A stretch of 41,976 nt of DNA from JBLIRR01 sp049472395. Its GTDB lineage: Bacteria; SZUA-182; DTGQ01; JBLIRR01. The notes beneath the pieces are model-generated. The model had not been told where the DNA came from and made no database searches. It saw only the letters and a list, made by a program, of their open reading frames with translations. Both the position numbers and the translations under genes were made by a program. Numbering within the stretch: the stretch's first letter is position 1; each line of letters starts with the position of its first letter. Positions 19,400-28,560 of the stretch are shown here, one piece after another. Where the stretch lies: positions 1 through 41,976 of the forward strand of contig JBLIRR010000051.1 of NCBI GenBank assembly GCA_049472395.1, written 5' to 3'.

Positions 19400-19536
19400 G
19401 AAGAAATTTTATAAATATTATTTATGCCTATTTTTGTGTATATACTTTTTCATCCTGCGTGCTTATAACACATCATATTTATTCCACATTGTCTAATTGC
19501 ACATCCTATTTAATAAACGTAACTATATAAATATGT

Positions 19537-20760
19537 TTAAATTATATCCTTAAGTATTTTTCCGGCTCTCTGGGCATCTTCCTTAAATTTTAAAAAAGAG
19601 CTAGACAGTTTTTCACGAATTATCTTCCTATTTTCAATCAGCTCCACTATCTTTTGAATAATATCTTCTCTTTTAAAATCTTGGAGGGGAATGACCCATT
19701 TTCCATTTCCATATACATATTTAGCCATACCTTTTGCTTTCGCACTATATGATAAAAAAAGACAAGGGACACCCGACGATACTCCAGCTATTGCACAATG
19801 CATGCGTGCAGCAAGCAAAACGTCACAACGTGATATTAACCTTTTAGTTCGTCTTGCGCCTAATGATGGCGGAAGGAGGGCTACTCTATCCTGCAAGTTA
19901 TTATTCTTAATTAAAGATTCGTAAATATTGAAAAGATAGTTATAATCATCATCGTTTTTCTGCTGTGGACAAATAACGTGTGGAACTAATAGAATATTCA
20001 CATCAAGAACGTTAATGATCTTTCGCAGAATTTCTATTTGTTCCTTTCTCACTTGGTCAATCATGTTTAGCCCAAAAACATATTTAACTGATAATGGACT
20101 TAAATTTACCCCCAAGACTGGCTTCGTACTATCTGGAAAGGGAAATCCATTATCTCCTTTTGTAGCTAACATTAAGAAGGCTGGATCGGCTACTCTAACG
20201 ACATTTTTAAGTATTCCAAGGCTCTTGAGATAATCGATCGTATCTTGCTCCCTTGCTGTAATAAGAGTTGTATTTTGGAGTATACGTTTAAAAATTGGGA
20301 CAGCAGAAGGCCAATCATCAAATGGCCCTATAGAAGCTCCCCATAAAATAAATTTTTTTTTTGAAGAAATGACGCGGTTAGCGAAATCTACCTGTGTAAA
20401 ATTTTTTTTTGAAGAAAATTGAGGAGGAAGCGTAAAGATATCACCACCAATTGATATTATACAATCACTTTTTCTAACCCATCTTAGTGATTCACGATAC
20501 ACCCATTTATAAGGCAAATGACATCGCCATAGGGAATGCCCCATTATTCGCTTTAACAGACGAAATGATAAATGATCAACAACTTCAATATTACAATCAG
20601 CCAAGGCCTGACGATCTTCTATAGGCCGTCTTGAAGCATATCTTATTTTGCACTCTGGCCAAATTGTACGTAAGATTATAACGGTGCCGCGAACGATAGC
20701 CTCGCATCCATAATTATAGACACCACCTATTCCATGAAGTAAAAAATGTGGGGATTTCAA
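19537..20760 (-). CDS. Polysaccharide pyruvyl transferase
   Basis: This 407-residue protein matches the polysaccharide pyruvyl transferase family (PF04230): FLLHGIGGVYNYGCEAIVRG at the N-terminus, ISIGGDIFTL, LWGASIGPF, TAREQDTIDYLKSLG and, near the end, AARMHCAIAGVSSGVPCLFLSYSAK. It uses phosphoenolpyruvate to add a ketal pyruvate to a sugar in the cytoplasm. The start is TTG at 20760 with AAAGG six bases before it. The next upstream genes (aldo/keto reductase and a ferredoxin-F420 dehydrogenase-like protein) are frequent partners of this family in bacterial glycan loci. Confidence 0.88.
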   Translation of the reverse strand: MKSPHFLLHGIGGVYNYGCEAIVRGTVIILRTIWPECKIRYASRRPIEDRQALADCNIEVVDHLSFRLLKRIMGHSLWRCHLPYKWVYRESLRWVRKSDCIISIGGDIFTLPPQFSSKKNFTQVDFANRVISSKKKFILWGASIGPFDDWPSAVPIFKRILQNTTLITAREQDTIDYLKSLGILKNVVRVADPAFLMLATKGDNGFPFPDSTKPVLGVNLSPLSVKYVFGLNMIDQVRKEQIEILRKIINVLDVNILLVPHVICPQQKNDDDYNYLFNIYESLIKNNNLQDRVALLPPSLGARRTKRLISRCDVLLAARMHCAIAGVSSGVPCLFLSYSAKAKGMAKYVYGNGKWVIPLQDFKREDIIQKIVELIENRKIIREKLSSSFLKFKEDAQRAGKILKDII

Positions 20761-21052
20761 ATCAAACCTTTCATTTTAATAACTACTAATAACTATGTTC
20801 TAAAAGGACCTTACGTATTACTAAAATAACTTTCAATGAAAAGGATTGTCCAAGAAAAAATACTTTAACGAGAGAATGGCATAGGAATTTTGCGCCAGGA
20901 AAAGATCAATTTTACTTCGCACTTGGGTCTGTTTTTTAAACTGCTAGTCAAATCCATCATTCTATTATGCGGATATTATATTACTGGATAAAGACATAAA
21001 TAGTATAAAATTAACAATATATAGAAATAGTTATAAGATTTTAATTAAAACT

Positions 21053-21880
21053 CTATAACTTATTAAAGTCACAATTATCAGGATCATACCTTACTCTAAA
21101 ATTACAATTCAATTGATCAATTGAAAACATTTCATTGTTAGATAATGTGAAATTAAAAATAGAAATATTTTCTTTTAATCTAAGTAGGTTGGATGATTTG
21201 GGTACAGATAAGTGCCCATTTTGATAGTTCCACCTTAAAATAACTTGCGGAACTGATTTATTATGCTTTTGGGCGATGGAAGCCAGCGTTTTATTTTTAA
21301 TAAGCTTATCATGCATCCTTGCTAAAGGTGAATATGCTTCAACTTTTATCGTATTTCTCTCACAAAAATCAGCAAGATTTTTTTGCGAAAGCATAGGATG
21401 AAGCTCTATCTGATTAATTGCAGGAACTACATTAGCTATTTTAAACAACTTTTCTAAATGATGCTGGTGAAAGTTGCATACGCCTATAGCACGAACTAAT
21501 CCCTCCTCATATAACAGTTCCATCTGTTTCCACGAGTTCAAATATGTATCTGGATTTGGCCAATGCATTAAGTATAAATCCAAATATTTAAGTCCTAATC
21601 TAGACAAACTATTCTTAAAATGTAGCCTTACATCACCACTACGTTGGTTAGAATTACTGAGTTTGGTAGTAACAAACAAGTTACGCCTTCTTTTGCCACA
21701 CAATTTTAATGCTCTTCCAAGCCATTCTTCGTTACCATATGCTGCCGCTGTATCAAAGCGGCAATACTGCATTCTTGTTGCTTTCCACACTACACTTACC
21801 AATTTAAGCCTATTCATCGGATATGTCCCCAACCCGATCACTGGCATCTTAACACCGTTATTTAAAACTATATTCATCAT
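21053..21880 (-). CDS. Aldo/keto reductase
   Basis: This 275-residue TIM-barrel reductase is a little shorter than average. The catalytic tetrad is visible: Asp and Tyr in FDTAAAYGNEEWLG, Lys in VTTKLSNSN and His in LMHWPNP. The N-terminal MPVIGLGTYPM and the C-terminal NADPH-site region SVPKSSNLLRLKENI fit the family. It reduces an aldehyde or ketone using NADPH. In a polysaccharide locus it may reduce a keto-sugar intermediate, though nothing in the sequence fixes the substrate. It begins with two adjacent ATG codons and lies 18 bases after the preceding gene, so it is probably co-transcribed. Confidence 0.85.
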   Translation of the reverse strand: MMNIVLNNGVKMPVIGLGTYPMNRLKLVSVVWKATRMQYCRFDTAAAYGNEEWLGRALKLCGKRRRNLFVTTKLSNSNQRSGDVRLHFKNSLSRLGLKYLDLYLMHWPNPDTYLNSWKQMELLYEEGLVRAIGVCNFHQHHLEKLFKIANVVPAINQIELHPMLSQKNLADFCERNTIKVEAYSPLARMHDKLIKNKTLASIAQKHNKSVPQVILRWNYQNGHLSVPKSSNLLRLKENISIFNFTLSNNEMFSIDQLNCNFRVRYDPDNCDFNKL

Positions 21881-21898
21881 TAATGTATTTTGATTGCC

Positions 21899-23716
21899 CT
21901 ATTTCCACTCAACATTTTTACGAATTATTTTGGCTGGTACTCCACCTACTATACATCGCGGTGGGACATCTTTTGTAACTACAGCACCAGCAGCAATAAT
22001 GGCGCCATCACCGATTGTAACACCTTTCAGAATAATTGCACGATTTCCTACCCACACATGATTGCCTATATAAATTTCTTTTGCAATTTCATGTTTAGAA
22101 TTTAGTATCTGATGGGCATCATAGTCACGTATTATAGCGCCTCGCGCAATTGAACAGCCCTTTCCAATAGTTATTTTTTGACCACATGTAATTTCTACAC
22201 CATTATTACAAAAACCTCCATTTAAGGTTAATATACTATTAGGGAATACACGAATATCGCAACCATCATAAACGCTAAAAGGACCATTAACTATGAGCGA
22301 TGAATTTTTACCGACTTGTAATCGAGTTTCAAGCTTAGATCTATGAAACGGAAACTTACCTAAGAAAAATTTACTATTAAATACAAGCTTAGCACTTTTA
22401 TCAACCTCCAATAAACACCGCTGAGACGGAATAAAACGAAAGTTATTAGAAATAGTATTCTTACGTAGTCTATTAAAATAAATAAATTGCCACCATGATG
22501 AGATAGATATACCCATCCGGCTAAAAAGTAAGAGAATTATTTTGACAATATGCTTTATCCGAGCTGCGAGCTTTTGCGTAATTCTTGTAAAAAATCCAGG
22601 TACAGGGAAATATTTATTGGCTAATTCAACAAAAGACATAGAATCCAAATCATTAAAAAATTGTTTGCGATGTGGATTAGATTTCATTGATCGAACCAGT
22701 GCAGGATTCCCTTTAATTGCATCTTCCATAGTACATTCTTGCGCGAACACCGTATCTCCTATACTATGAAAAAAATTTTTGCCTTTTTGGGAATTAAGAA
22801 TAACCAAAGATGTACCGTAATCATTGTCTAATGTGGGATTAATCTTTTCAATCCCCCAAAAGTCTGCTAAGGTTATGTCTGCCTGTCGTAGTTTGTCTTT
22901 AAATTGGCAAGAATAGCAAGATGGTCGTGTAAAAATATTACTGTTAAGATAACCACGCATAAAAAGGTCATGATATCGATCTTTTATGTATCTATCTCCA
23001 TTAACAAAATCTACTCTTGTTGAAAAACGATGCCAGCCATAGGTTTTGTTTTTAAACTTAATTTTTGTAACACGAGATCCATATTGCTCTTCTAACATGT
23101 CCATATATTTATGAAATACTTTCGGTGAGTTTACACCTATACATACAAGATCACATGTGATCAATTCTTTATAGTCATTTCCTAATACGGCGTATAACCC
23201 TGCTACCTGACAAGGAGTCCCACAAAACAAGACCTTACTTTCATACTTAAGAAGCTTCTTTATTTTCTCAAATAATCCACCAGTATAACTTTGCACATAC
23301 TTTGAACTTCTGATTGCATCAAGATTTTTTCGGTCATTAGTTAAAATATGCGAAACACTATAGTCTTTTTTATATATTGCTCCTGCAACATATCCATCCA
23401 AATCAAACATTTTTTCTGCTAATGCTGAAAAGACACCGCCAGATGTACTGTCTAAACGAATGTGCATATCATTATGCCATGCAGCAAAAACATGTGGTAA
23501 AGTTAGCCTATCAGGAATAGTATTTGATTTTTTTTCTATAACTGGGCAAATAGACTTACAAAGTCCACAATTATTACAAGAAGTTACATCAACCTTTGGA
23601 TACCAAAAGCCCTCTTGATCACATTCCATTTTAATACAATGTTTTTTACATACTTCCAAACATGCACAACATCCAGTGCACATTTCTTTCTTTATTTCAA
23701 TCACAATATCAAACAA
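21899..23716 (-). CDS. Ferredoxin/F420 dehydrogenase beta-acyltransferase fusion
   Basis: This 605-residue protein joins two parts. Residues 13-57 carry two 4Fe-4S clusters (C13, C16, C19, C23 and C47, C50, C53, C57). Residues about 80-370 match the coenzyme F420 hydrogenase/dehydrogenase beta subunit family, with VLFCGTPCQVAGL and YSCQFKDKLRQADITLADFWG. Residues about 425-605 form a left-handed beta-helix acyltransferase (hexapeptide repeats such as IGKGCSIARGAIIRD and IGNHVWVGNRAIILKGVTIG, ending GGVPAKIIRKN). The first part alone is common beside pyruvyl transferases. Having the acyltransferase on the same chain is unusual. The TTG at 23716 has AAAGGG too close to it, so an internal GTG is possible. 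Electron donor and acyl substrate are unknown. Confidence 0.8.
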   Translation of the reverse strand: MFDIVIEIKKEMCTGCCACLEVCKKHCIKMECDQEGFWYPKVDVTSCNNCGLCKSICPVIEKKSNTIPDRLTLPHVFAAWHNDMHIRLDSTSGGVFSALAEKMFDLDGYVAGAIYKKDYSVSHILTNDRKNLDAIRSSKYVQSYTGGLFEKIKKLLKYESKVLFCGTPCQVAGLYAVLGNDYKELITCDLVCIGVNSPKVFHKYMDMLEEQYGSRVTKIKFKNKTYGWHRFSTRVDFVNGDRYIKDRYHDLFMRGYLNSNIFTRPSCYSCQFKDKLRQADITLADFWGIEKINPTLDNDYGTSLVILNSQKGKNFFHSIGDTVFAQECTMEDAIKGNPALVRSMKSNPHRKQFFNDLDSMSFVELANKYFPVPGFFTRITQKLAARIKHIVKIILLLFSRMGISISSWWQFIYFNRLRKNTISNNFRFIPSQRCLLEVDKSAKLVFNSKFFLGKFPFHRSKLETRLQVGKNSSLIVNGPFSVYDGCDIRVFPNSILTLNGGFCNNGVEITCGQKITIGKGCSIARGAIIRDYDAHQILNSKHEIAKEIYIGNHVWVGNRAIILKGVTIGDGAIIAAGAVVTKDVPPRCIVGGVPAKIIRKNVEWK

Positions 23717-23761
23717 GCCCTTTGGCGATATCCCAAAAGAGTTATATTCTTATTTAAATAT

Positions 23762-23791
23762 TTTTTATTTAAAATATGCCTATTTTGTCAA
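23762..23791 (-). promoter_or_regulatory. Possible internal promoter before the fusion gene
   Basis: On the minus strand TTGACA (23791-23786) is a consensus -35, with TAAAAA 18 bases on (23767-23762) as a weak -10. It lies in the 221-base gap between the flippase gene and the ferredoxin-acyltransferase fusion gene and would drive the downstream part of the locus. Confidence 0.3.
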
Positions 23792-23937
23792 AATATCTTT
23801 GTTGCTATTCTCTTTACAATGATATGGGACGATATTGGATACGAAGTCCCTTTCAGCAGTAGAAAAGGGAAAAACCTATCGATATAAAGCAGTTTTCTAA
23901 GAATATTTATTAATATTTTAAAAATTATTAATAGTAT

Positions 23938-25518
23938 TTAAGCTATGGATTTAGAAAAGAATCGTAGATATAATCGATATAAAAACTTTTGTAATGCAGC
24001 ATATAGTTGCCCTCCTGCACCAGCTGGCCCACTTAATAAACGATTTGTAGTCCACACAACTAACAATAATAATGATGCCATGATTAGCCATGCAGTAATG
24101 ATTTGTAACCAACCAAATGATGCCCATCTACCATAAAACTGGTAAAAGACTATGCCACACAATAGCGATAAGAAAATAGGTATAGATAGCATTACAATAA
24201 CATCCCATAATGAAACCTTAGGGAAAACCTTTTTACTCACAAATAAAATAACCATGAAACCCAGCCATACCGTTACCCACATGCGGGCTCCTGCCCCGAG
24301 CAAACCATATATTGATATGAGCACAATAGCTGCGATAATATTAATTGTTGTTGTAACAAAATACAAAAGCGTTAACCAATGAATTCTCCCAGTACCTTTC
24401 AAAAGGGCCTCATATGGTATAAAGGCTCCTCGGAGGGCCATACTTGCGGATATTATTTGCGCAGTTAATGCACTATGTTGAGAAAACTCTTCGCTAATCC
24501 ATAAACCCAAAAATCCAGGTAAAATTATTGTTATAGGAATAAATAATACCAGCGATAGACAGAGGAGTGACCATGTACTTTTAAAGAATAAATTTTGTAT
24601 GAATGCCTCGTCATTCATTGCGCTGAACTTTGGAAATAAAGCTCTACCGGATGCTCGATAAACACCGGCCCCTTTCATTAGCAAATTTTTAGGGATGTTA
24701 AGGTAGGCTACCTCTTCTGGGCCAAAGAATATTCCAAGGATAATACGGTCAATTTGAGATGCTATGGTACCTATAATTTGGTTAAGAGAAGAAAATATCC
24801 CATATTCATAAACTTCTCTAAGTCCATGTGATGTTATTTTGGGCCACAGCTGGATTCCGGGAATAATTTTCCGGATTATACCCCAAAACATTAATAGATT
24901 AACCAGAGAATGCCCCACTAGCCAAAAAACTAGACCCTTCAATCCATAGCCAAGTTTTATTACTAAGATTTTTGCGGCACCATCTATTACAGATATCATA
25001 ATATTTATTTTCTGAAATATATCATATCGCTGTAATGCTCTTGGAACAGCCAAAAATGTTTGGCTATATATGTTAAGAAAAAAACTGATTGCTGCAACTT
25101 TTAAAAGATATTCTGTTAATACAACTTGCTCTGGATTCAGCTTAAACAGGCTTGCAATCCAGGATGCACAAATAACTAATACCACGCACCCAAGCATGCC
25201 ACCTATTGCATTTATAGTTAATGTTGCACCAAGGACCCTGTTAATACCTTTAAAATCATTTTTTCCATGATATTCTGAAACATACTTTGTAGTCGCTGTT
25301 CCCATTCCCAGATTCATTAAAGCTGCGAACCCACCAATACTTGCAAGTATTGCATATATGCCATAGTTTGCAACACCAATTCCTTTTACTACTATCGGAA
25401 CAATTATAAAACTGATAATCATATTAATTACTAGCCCTAAAAGATTCCATGCAGCATTGTCAATCAGAGACTTACTGCGAATTCTCAGCCCCTGCTTCGT
25501 TTTCATACTATTTTCCAC
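23938..25518 (-). CDS. Polysaccharide flippase (Wzx-like)
   Basis: This 526-residue MOP-superfamily protein has 12-14 transmembrane helices. Typical blocks are NAAWNLLGLVINMIISFIIV at the start, NYGIYAILASIGGFAALMNL and GMGTATTKYVSEYHGKND in the first half, and FSSLNQIIGTIASQIDRIIL in the middle. It flips the completed lipid-linked repeat unit across the inner membrane. The start is either the GTG at 25518 with AAGGGAATTAGA just before it, or the ATG four codons on. A 213-base AT-rich gap separates it from WecB. With the Wzy, Wzz and Wza genes it defines a Wzx/Wzy-dependent pathway. Confidence 0.88.
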   Translation of the reverse strand: MENSMKTKQGLRIRSKSLIDNAAWNLLGLVINMIISFIIVPIVVKGIGVANYGIYAILASIGGFAALMNLGMGTATTKYVSEYHGKNDFKGINRVLGATLTINAIGGMLGCVVLVICASWIASLFKLNPEQVVLTEYLLKVAAISFFLNIYSQTFLAVPRALQRYDIFQKINIMISVIDGAAKILVIKLGYGLKGLVFWLVGHSLVNLLMFWGIIRKIIPGIQLWPKITSHGLREVYEYGIFSSLNQIIGTIASQIDRIILGIFFGPEEVAYLNIPKNLLMKGAGVYRASGRALFPKFSAMNDEAFIQNLFFKSTWSLLCLSLVLFIPITIILPGFLGLWISEEFSQHSALTAQIISASMALRGAFIPYEALLKGTGRIHWLTLLYFVTTTINIIAAIVLISIYGLLGAGARMWVTVWLGFMVILFVSKKVFPKVSLWDVIVMLSIPIFLSLLCGIVFYQFYGRWASFGWLQIITAWLIMASLLLLVVWTTNRLLSGPAGAGGQLYAALQKFLYRLYLRFFSKSIA

Positions 25519-25732
25519 TCTAATTCCCTTTTGTAAATGAATATTTTATCAATTCGAGTTTTTAATTTTACCCTGAAGGTTAAATGGTGGATTCATTGTT
25601 TTTATCATTTAAAATTTATACCCATTTAGGCTTTACCCATAAATGAAGTGTTGCATGAAGCAAATCCACATTTGTTTTAATGATCTGTTGACTTTTTAAA
25701 GGACACGATTCATGGAAATCCAAAAAAATTCC

Positions 25733-26263
25733 CTAATTGAGAAACCTATTACATGCATCGATGATCCGAAGAGAAGCTTTACCATCACCATAAGGATTGT
25801 GACATTGTGCCATTGCCCTATATGCCTTAACATCTGTGAGCAATAGGGAAGTTTCTTTAATAATAGTCTTATAATTTGTACCTACAAGTTTCACTGTTCC
25901 TGCCTTCACCGCCTCTGGTCGTTCGGTTGTATCCCGCATTACAAGAACAGGCTTCCCTAAACTGGGGGCCTCCTCTTGTATACCACCAGAGTCTGTTAAA
26001 ATGAGAGTAGCACGATCCATCAAAGCAACGAATAAAAGGTAATCCTGCGGTTCAATCAAATGAACATTCTCAATATCTTTCAATAATTGAAATACCGGCT
26101 CACGAACATTCGGGTTCAGATGGACAGGATAAACAAATACAGAATCGGGAAATCGTACGGCTAGACTAGCGATGGCTTTACAGATAGATTCAAATCCACA
26201 GCCGAAGTTTTCCCTACGATGGCCCGTTATTAAAATTACTGGCCGTTCACATTTTTTATCCAT
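25733..26263 (-). CDS. wecB: UDP-GlcNAc 2-epimerase, C-terminal part
   Basis: This frame carries the C-terminal domain of UDP-N-acetylglucosamine 2-epimerase, with VILITGHRRENFGCGF, FVYPVHLNPNVREPV, and the nucleotide-binding TDSGGIQEEAPSLGKPVLVM and DTTERPEAVKAGTVKLVG motifs. It begins at an ATG inside the preceding frame, 28 bases before that frame closes. The join falls in an A6 run around 26256-26261: one extra A would fuse both parts into a normal enzyme of about 376 residues. Either the gene is frameshifted or the homopolymer was misread. The enzyme would make UDP-ManNAc for the glycan. Confidence 0.85.
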   Translation of the reverse strand: MDKKCERPVILITGHRRENFGCGFESICKAIASLAVRFPDSVFVYPVHLNPNVREPVFQLLKDIENVHLIEPQDYLLFVALMDRATLILTDSGGIQEEAPSLGKPVLVMRDTTERPEAVKAGTVKLVGTNYKTIIKETSLLLTDVKAYRAMAQCHNPYGDGKASLRIIDACNRFLN

Positions 26264-26862
26264 AAGTGTCCAATAGGCAAGCCTGGAATATTAAATTGCT
26301 GCTGTCTTATTTTTGAAATAGCAATATATAATGCATCTATAACTGTGTTTCCAGTAATGAAAATATGTTCAGGGGGCACTCTTTCTTTTAAAAGATTCAA
26401 TTTCGATAATTCAGTAGGCGCGAAATGGTATTCAGCTATATGTGTTGTTAGAACGCGATTGATCTCTTCAGGATATGGGGAATATTTATCGTGTGTCCTT
26501 AGTCCAGCCTCAACATGACCAATAGGTATCTTTGAGTAAAAAGCAACCAACGAAGCGGCAAACACAGTTGTGGTATCACCTTGGACTATCACAATATCGG
26601 GCTTATATTTTATAAAGTAACCATCCAGTGCTATTATTGCGCGAGATGTAAAATCAGCAAGTGTCTGGTTCTCTTCCATTAATTCCAAATCAATATCTGG
26701 CGCTATGCCAAATATATCCAAAATTTGATAAAGCATTTCATTATGCTGTCCTGTTACGCATACGTGGCTTTCAAATTCCGAATGTTCGCGTAATGCTAAA
26801 ATTACTGGGCTCAGCTTAATGGCTTCAGGACGAGTACCCAAAATGACGGAAACCTTTCTCAT
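26236..26862 (-). CDS. wecB: UDP-GlcNAc 2-epimerase, N-terminal part
   Basis: This 208-residue frame has all N-terminal motifs of UDP-GlcNAc 2-epimerase: VILGTRPEAIKLSPVI, VCVTGQHNEML, VQGDTTTVFAASLVA, GHVEAGLRTHDKYSPYPEEI and NRVLTTHIAEYHFAPT. It then runs out of frame at NVNGQ and stops, while the C-terminal half continues in the -1 frame. The A6 run (minus strand, AT A AAA AAT) is the likely shift point. Programmed shifting would be unexpected for this housekeeping-type sugar enzyme, so mutation or sequencing error is more likely. Confidence 0.85.
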   Translation of the reverse strand: MRKVSVILGTRPEAIKLSPVILALREHSEFESHVCVTGQHNEMLYQILDIFGIAPDIDLELMEENQTLADFTSRAIIALDGYFIKYKPDIVIVQGDTTTVFAASLVAFYSKIPIGHVEAGLRTHDKYSPYPEEINRVLTTHIAEYHFAPTELSKLNLLKERVPPEHIFITGNTVIDALYIAISKIRQQQFNIPGLPIGHLWIKNVNGQ

Positions 26863-26925
26863 ATTTAACTAATGTTTTACTCTAAGGAAATCTTATACAA
26901 TACATGAAAAAGACATTATGAAATA

Positions 26926-27837
26926 TCAGTCACTTATTCTTTCAATTGTCATTGCTCTATATGGTCGATTAATGGACGTAACGTGCTTATGGCAATCTAA
27001 TGTAAGATCGGGAATGTTCTGCCTATCCAATCGTAATTCGGAGATAGTGACATTAAATTTAAGAAGGTCTATTTTTTCTATCACTCGTTCTTGGAAAGTT
27101 TTTACATCGTATATTCTTGCGAAATTACCACAATTACGTCCACCAGGAAGAATAGAGCTCGGATCTATAACGCGTTTTGATCTGCCATCAAATTTCTTTT
27201 TTAACGTGATAGCATCTGTAAGCTCTATGAAACGGTCACCTATGAATACTTGAATAATACAACACTTACCTTTAGGTCTCAAAAGCCTCTGGATTTCATT
27301 AATAAACAATATATCAGAAAATTCTTGAAAATGTTCAAACGAATGATGACAGGAAATTTTATCGACACTTCGGTTAGACAGTGGTATTGATCCACCATCA
27401 CTTTCTATATAGTGAATATCATTACCCAGTTTGGCTCTAATGGATTGGGGTATCCTGTTATCTTGTAAATATTTTTTCTTACATTTAAGATTGGATATAT
27501 ATGAATTAACAGCGCCAGCTGCATCCATAAAAATATCATCGGGTTTAGGTGTCAAGAAACTAAATGTTATGTAAAACTCAATCAATTTTTTATGAAATAT
27601 ACAACCAAACTGACTCTCCCAATCTGGATAATACTTCTTTACCCATAATTTATACTCTGACTTATTGATATCGAAATATTCAAGATTGACACCCTTTATT
27701 TTACTTAATTCATGAAAAGAAATGGGCTTGACCATTTTATCAATAATTAAGTTATAACCGATTTTTTTTGCGATGAATCTATAATAATTATAAAGTGAAA
27801 AATATTTTTTTAAATCTTTGTTTATTGAAAATTCCAT
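26926..27837 (-). CDS. SAM-dependent methyltransferase-like protein
   Basis: This 303-residue protein contains a class I methyltransferase core in its second half: DDIFMDAAGAVNSYISNL in place of motif I, YIESDGGSIPLSNRSVDKIS before a SVDKISCHHSFEHFQEFSD motif and LRPKGKCCIIQVFIG as the strand-4/5 region. The glycine-rich motif I is atypical (MDAAGAVN), as seen in many O-antigen methyltransferase-like proteins. It may methylate a glycan sugar in the cytoplasm. An ATG with AGG immediately before it is weakly supported as the start. It lies between WecB and the small acidic gene. Confidence 0.65.
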   Translation of the reverse strand: MEFSINKDLKKYFSLYNYYRFIAKKIGYNLIIDKMVKPISFHELSKIKGVNLEYFDINKSEYKLWVKKYYPDWESQFGCIFHKKLIEFYITFSFLTPKPDDIFMDAAGAVNSYISNLKCKKKYLQDNRIPQSIRAKLGNDIHYIESDGGSIPLSNRSVDKISCHHSFEHFQEFSDILFINEIQRLLRPKGKCCIIQVFIGDRFIELTDAITLKKKFDGRSKRVIDPSSILPGGRNCGNFARIYDVKTFQERVIEKIDLLKFNVTISELRLDRQNIPDLTLDCHKHVTSINRPYRAMTIERISD

Positions 27838-27986
27838 CCTAAAATTTTTTATTTAATTTTGTGGGCAAAACAGCATAAAGATGGGTGGGCAGATCTTTTA
27901 TTATAAGCGTTAAAAGCTCTTTTTGATAATATTGCTTATTTTCGGATAGGAGAGATGGGATCTGCCTATGAAATTTGACATCTTAT

Positions 27987-28190
27987 TTAATTCAGAGATG
28001 AATATGCCACTCTTTCAAAGCCAAGGGCGACTACTGCAAATTTCTTCAGTTTCAGATTGCCGTGCCGCGCCTCAAGGCTCTCTCCATATTTTTTTACTTG
28101 CCTTTCGGCCTCTTTCAGTTTTTTCTGTGCTTGTGGAATCTGCATGAGCTCATTTTTAGATAGCTCTTTTCTACGATAAATATCTTCCCA
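27987..28190 (-). pseudogene. C-terminal gene remnant
   Basis: A minus-strand frame open from a TAG at 28191-28193 down to a TAA at 27987 reads as a charged, helical C-terminus (WEDIYRRKELSKNEL, then QAQKKLKEAERQVKKYGE and KKFAVVALGFERVAY). The local GC content is higher than in the flanks. The frame has no initiation signal and is cut by the upstream TAG, so it looks like the tail of a larger gene. The ending resembles tails of PD-(D/E)XK nuclease/AAA proteins, but I would not assign it. It fills most of the 384-base gap between the methyltransferase and the small acidic gene. Confidence 0.4.
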
Positions 28191-28221
28191 CTAGATCTCA
28201 TGCTTAAAGATAATAAAAATC

Positions 28222-28410
28222 TTAAGTAGCTTTGCTTAATTTTTTCTTACTATATTTTGCTTTCCATTCCAGCCATATTTCCATAGCTTCTTTATTTATC
28301 TGTTCAATTGTTTTATGTTTAAATTCTTCTGCTAATTGATGTCGTACTTCATGCAGCTCCCACATCATTGGATCTTCATTTTTATCGTAATCATTATGAT
28401 AAGTTCCCAT
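28222..28410 (-). CDS. Small acidic protein of unknown function
   Basis: A frame starting at 28443 begins with poor signals. The ATG at 28410 (MGTYHNDYDKNEDPMMWELH) has GGAGGTG six bases upstream, so I use it: 62 residues. The protein has a D/E-rich front, a DPMMWELHEVRHQLAEEF helix, and a basic end. Similar short proteins with a DP-x-hydrophobic-x-E-h-H-x-x-R helix are usually annotated hypothetical and sometimes sit near toxins. No toxin partner is visible beside it, only the gene remnant downstream. I cannot assign a function. Confidence 0.6.
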   Translation of the reverse strand: MGTYHNDYDKNEDPMMWELHEVRHQLAEEFKHKTIEQINKEAMEIWLEWKAKYSKKKLSKAT

Positions 28411-28560
28411 ATTTTGCACCTCCATATATTTCCAAGGTAGCAATCTCTATTGCAGGATAATTTTCCTTTTTGTTAATTTTGTGTATTTTTCTAAAATGAT
28501 TTTGTTAAACTAATCTTCTTATCAAATGCTATAACTTATTATTTTTATTATAGATTAATA

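Noticed and set aside
28222..28443. Small acidic protein as an antitoxin
   Set aside because: No adjacent toxin-like gene is present, so a toxin-antitoxin call is not supported.
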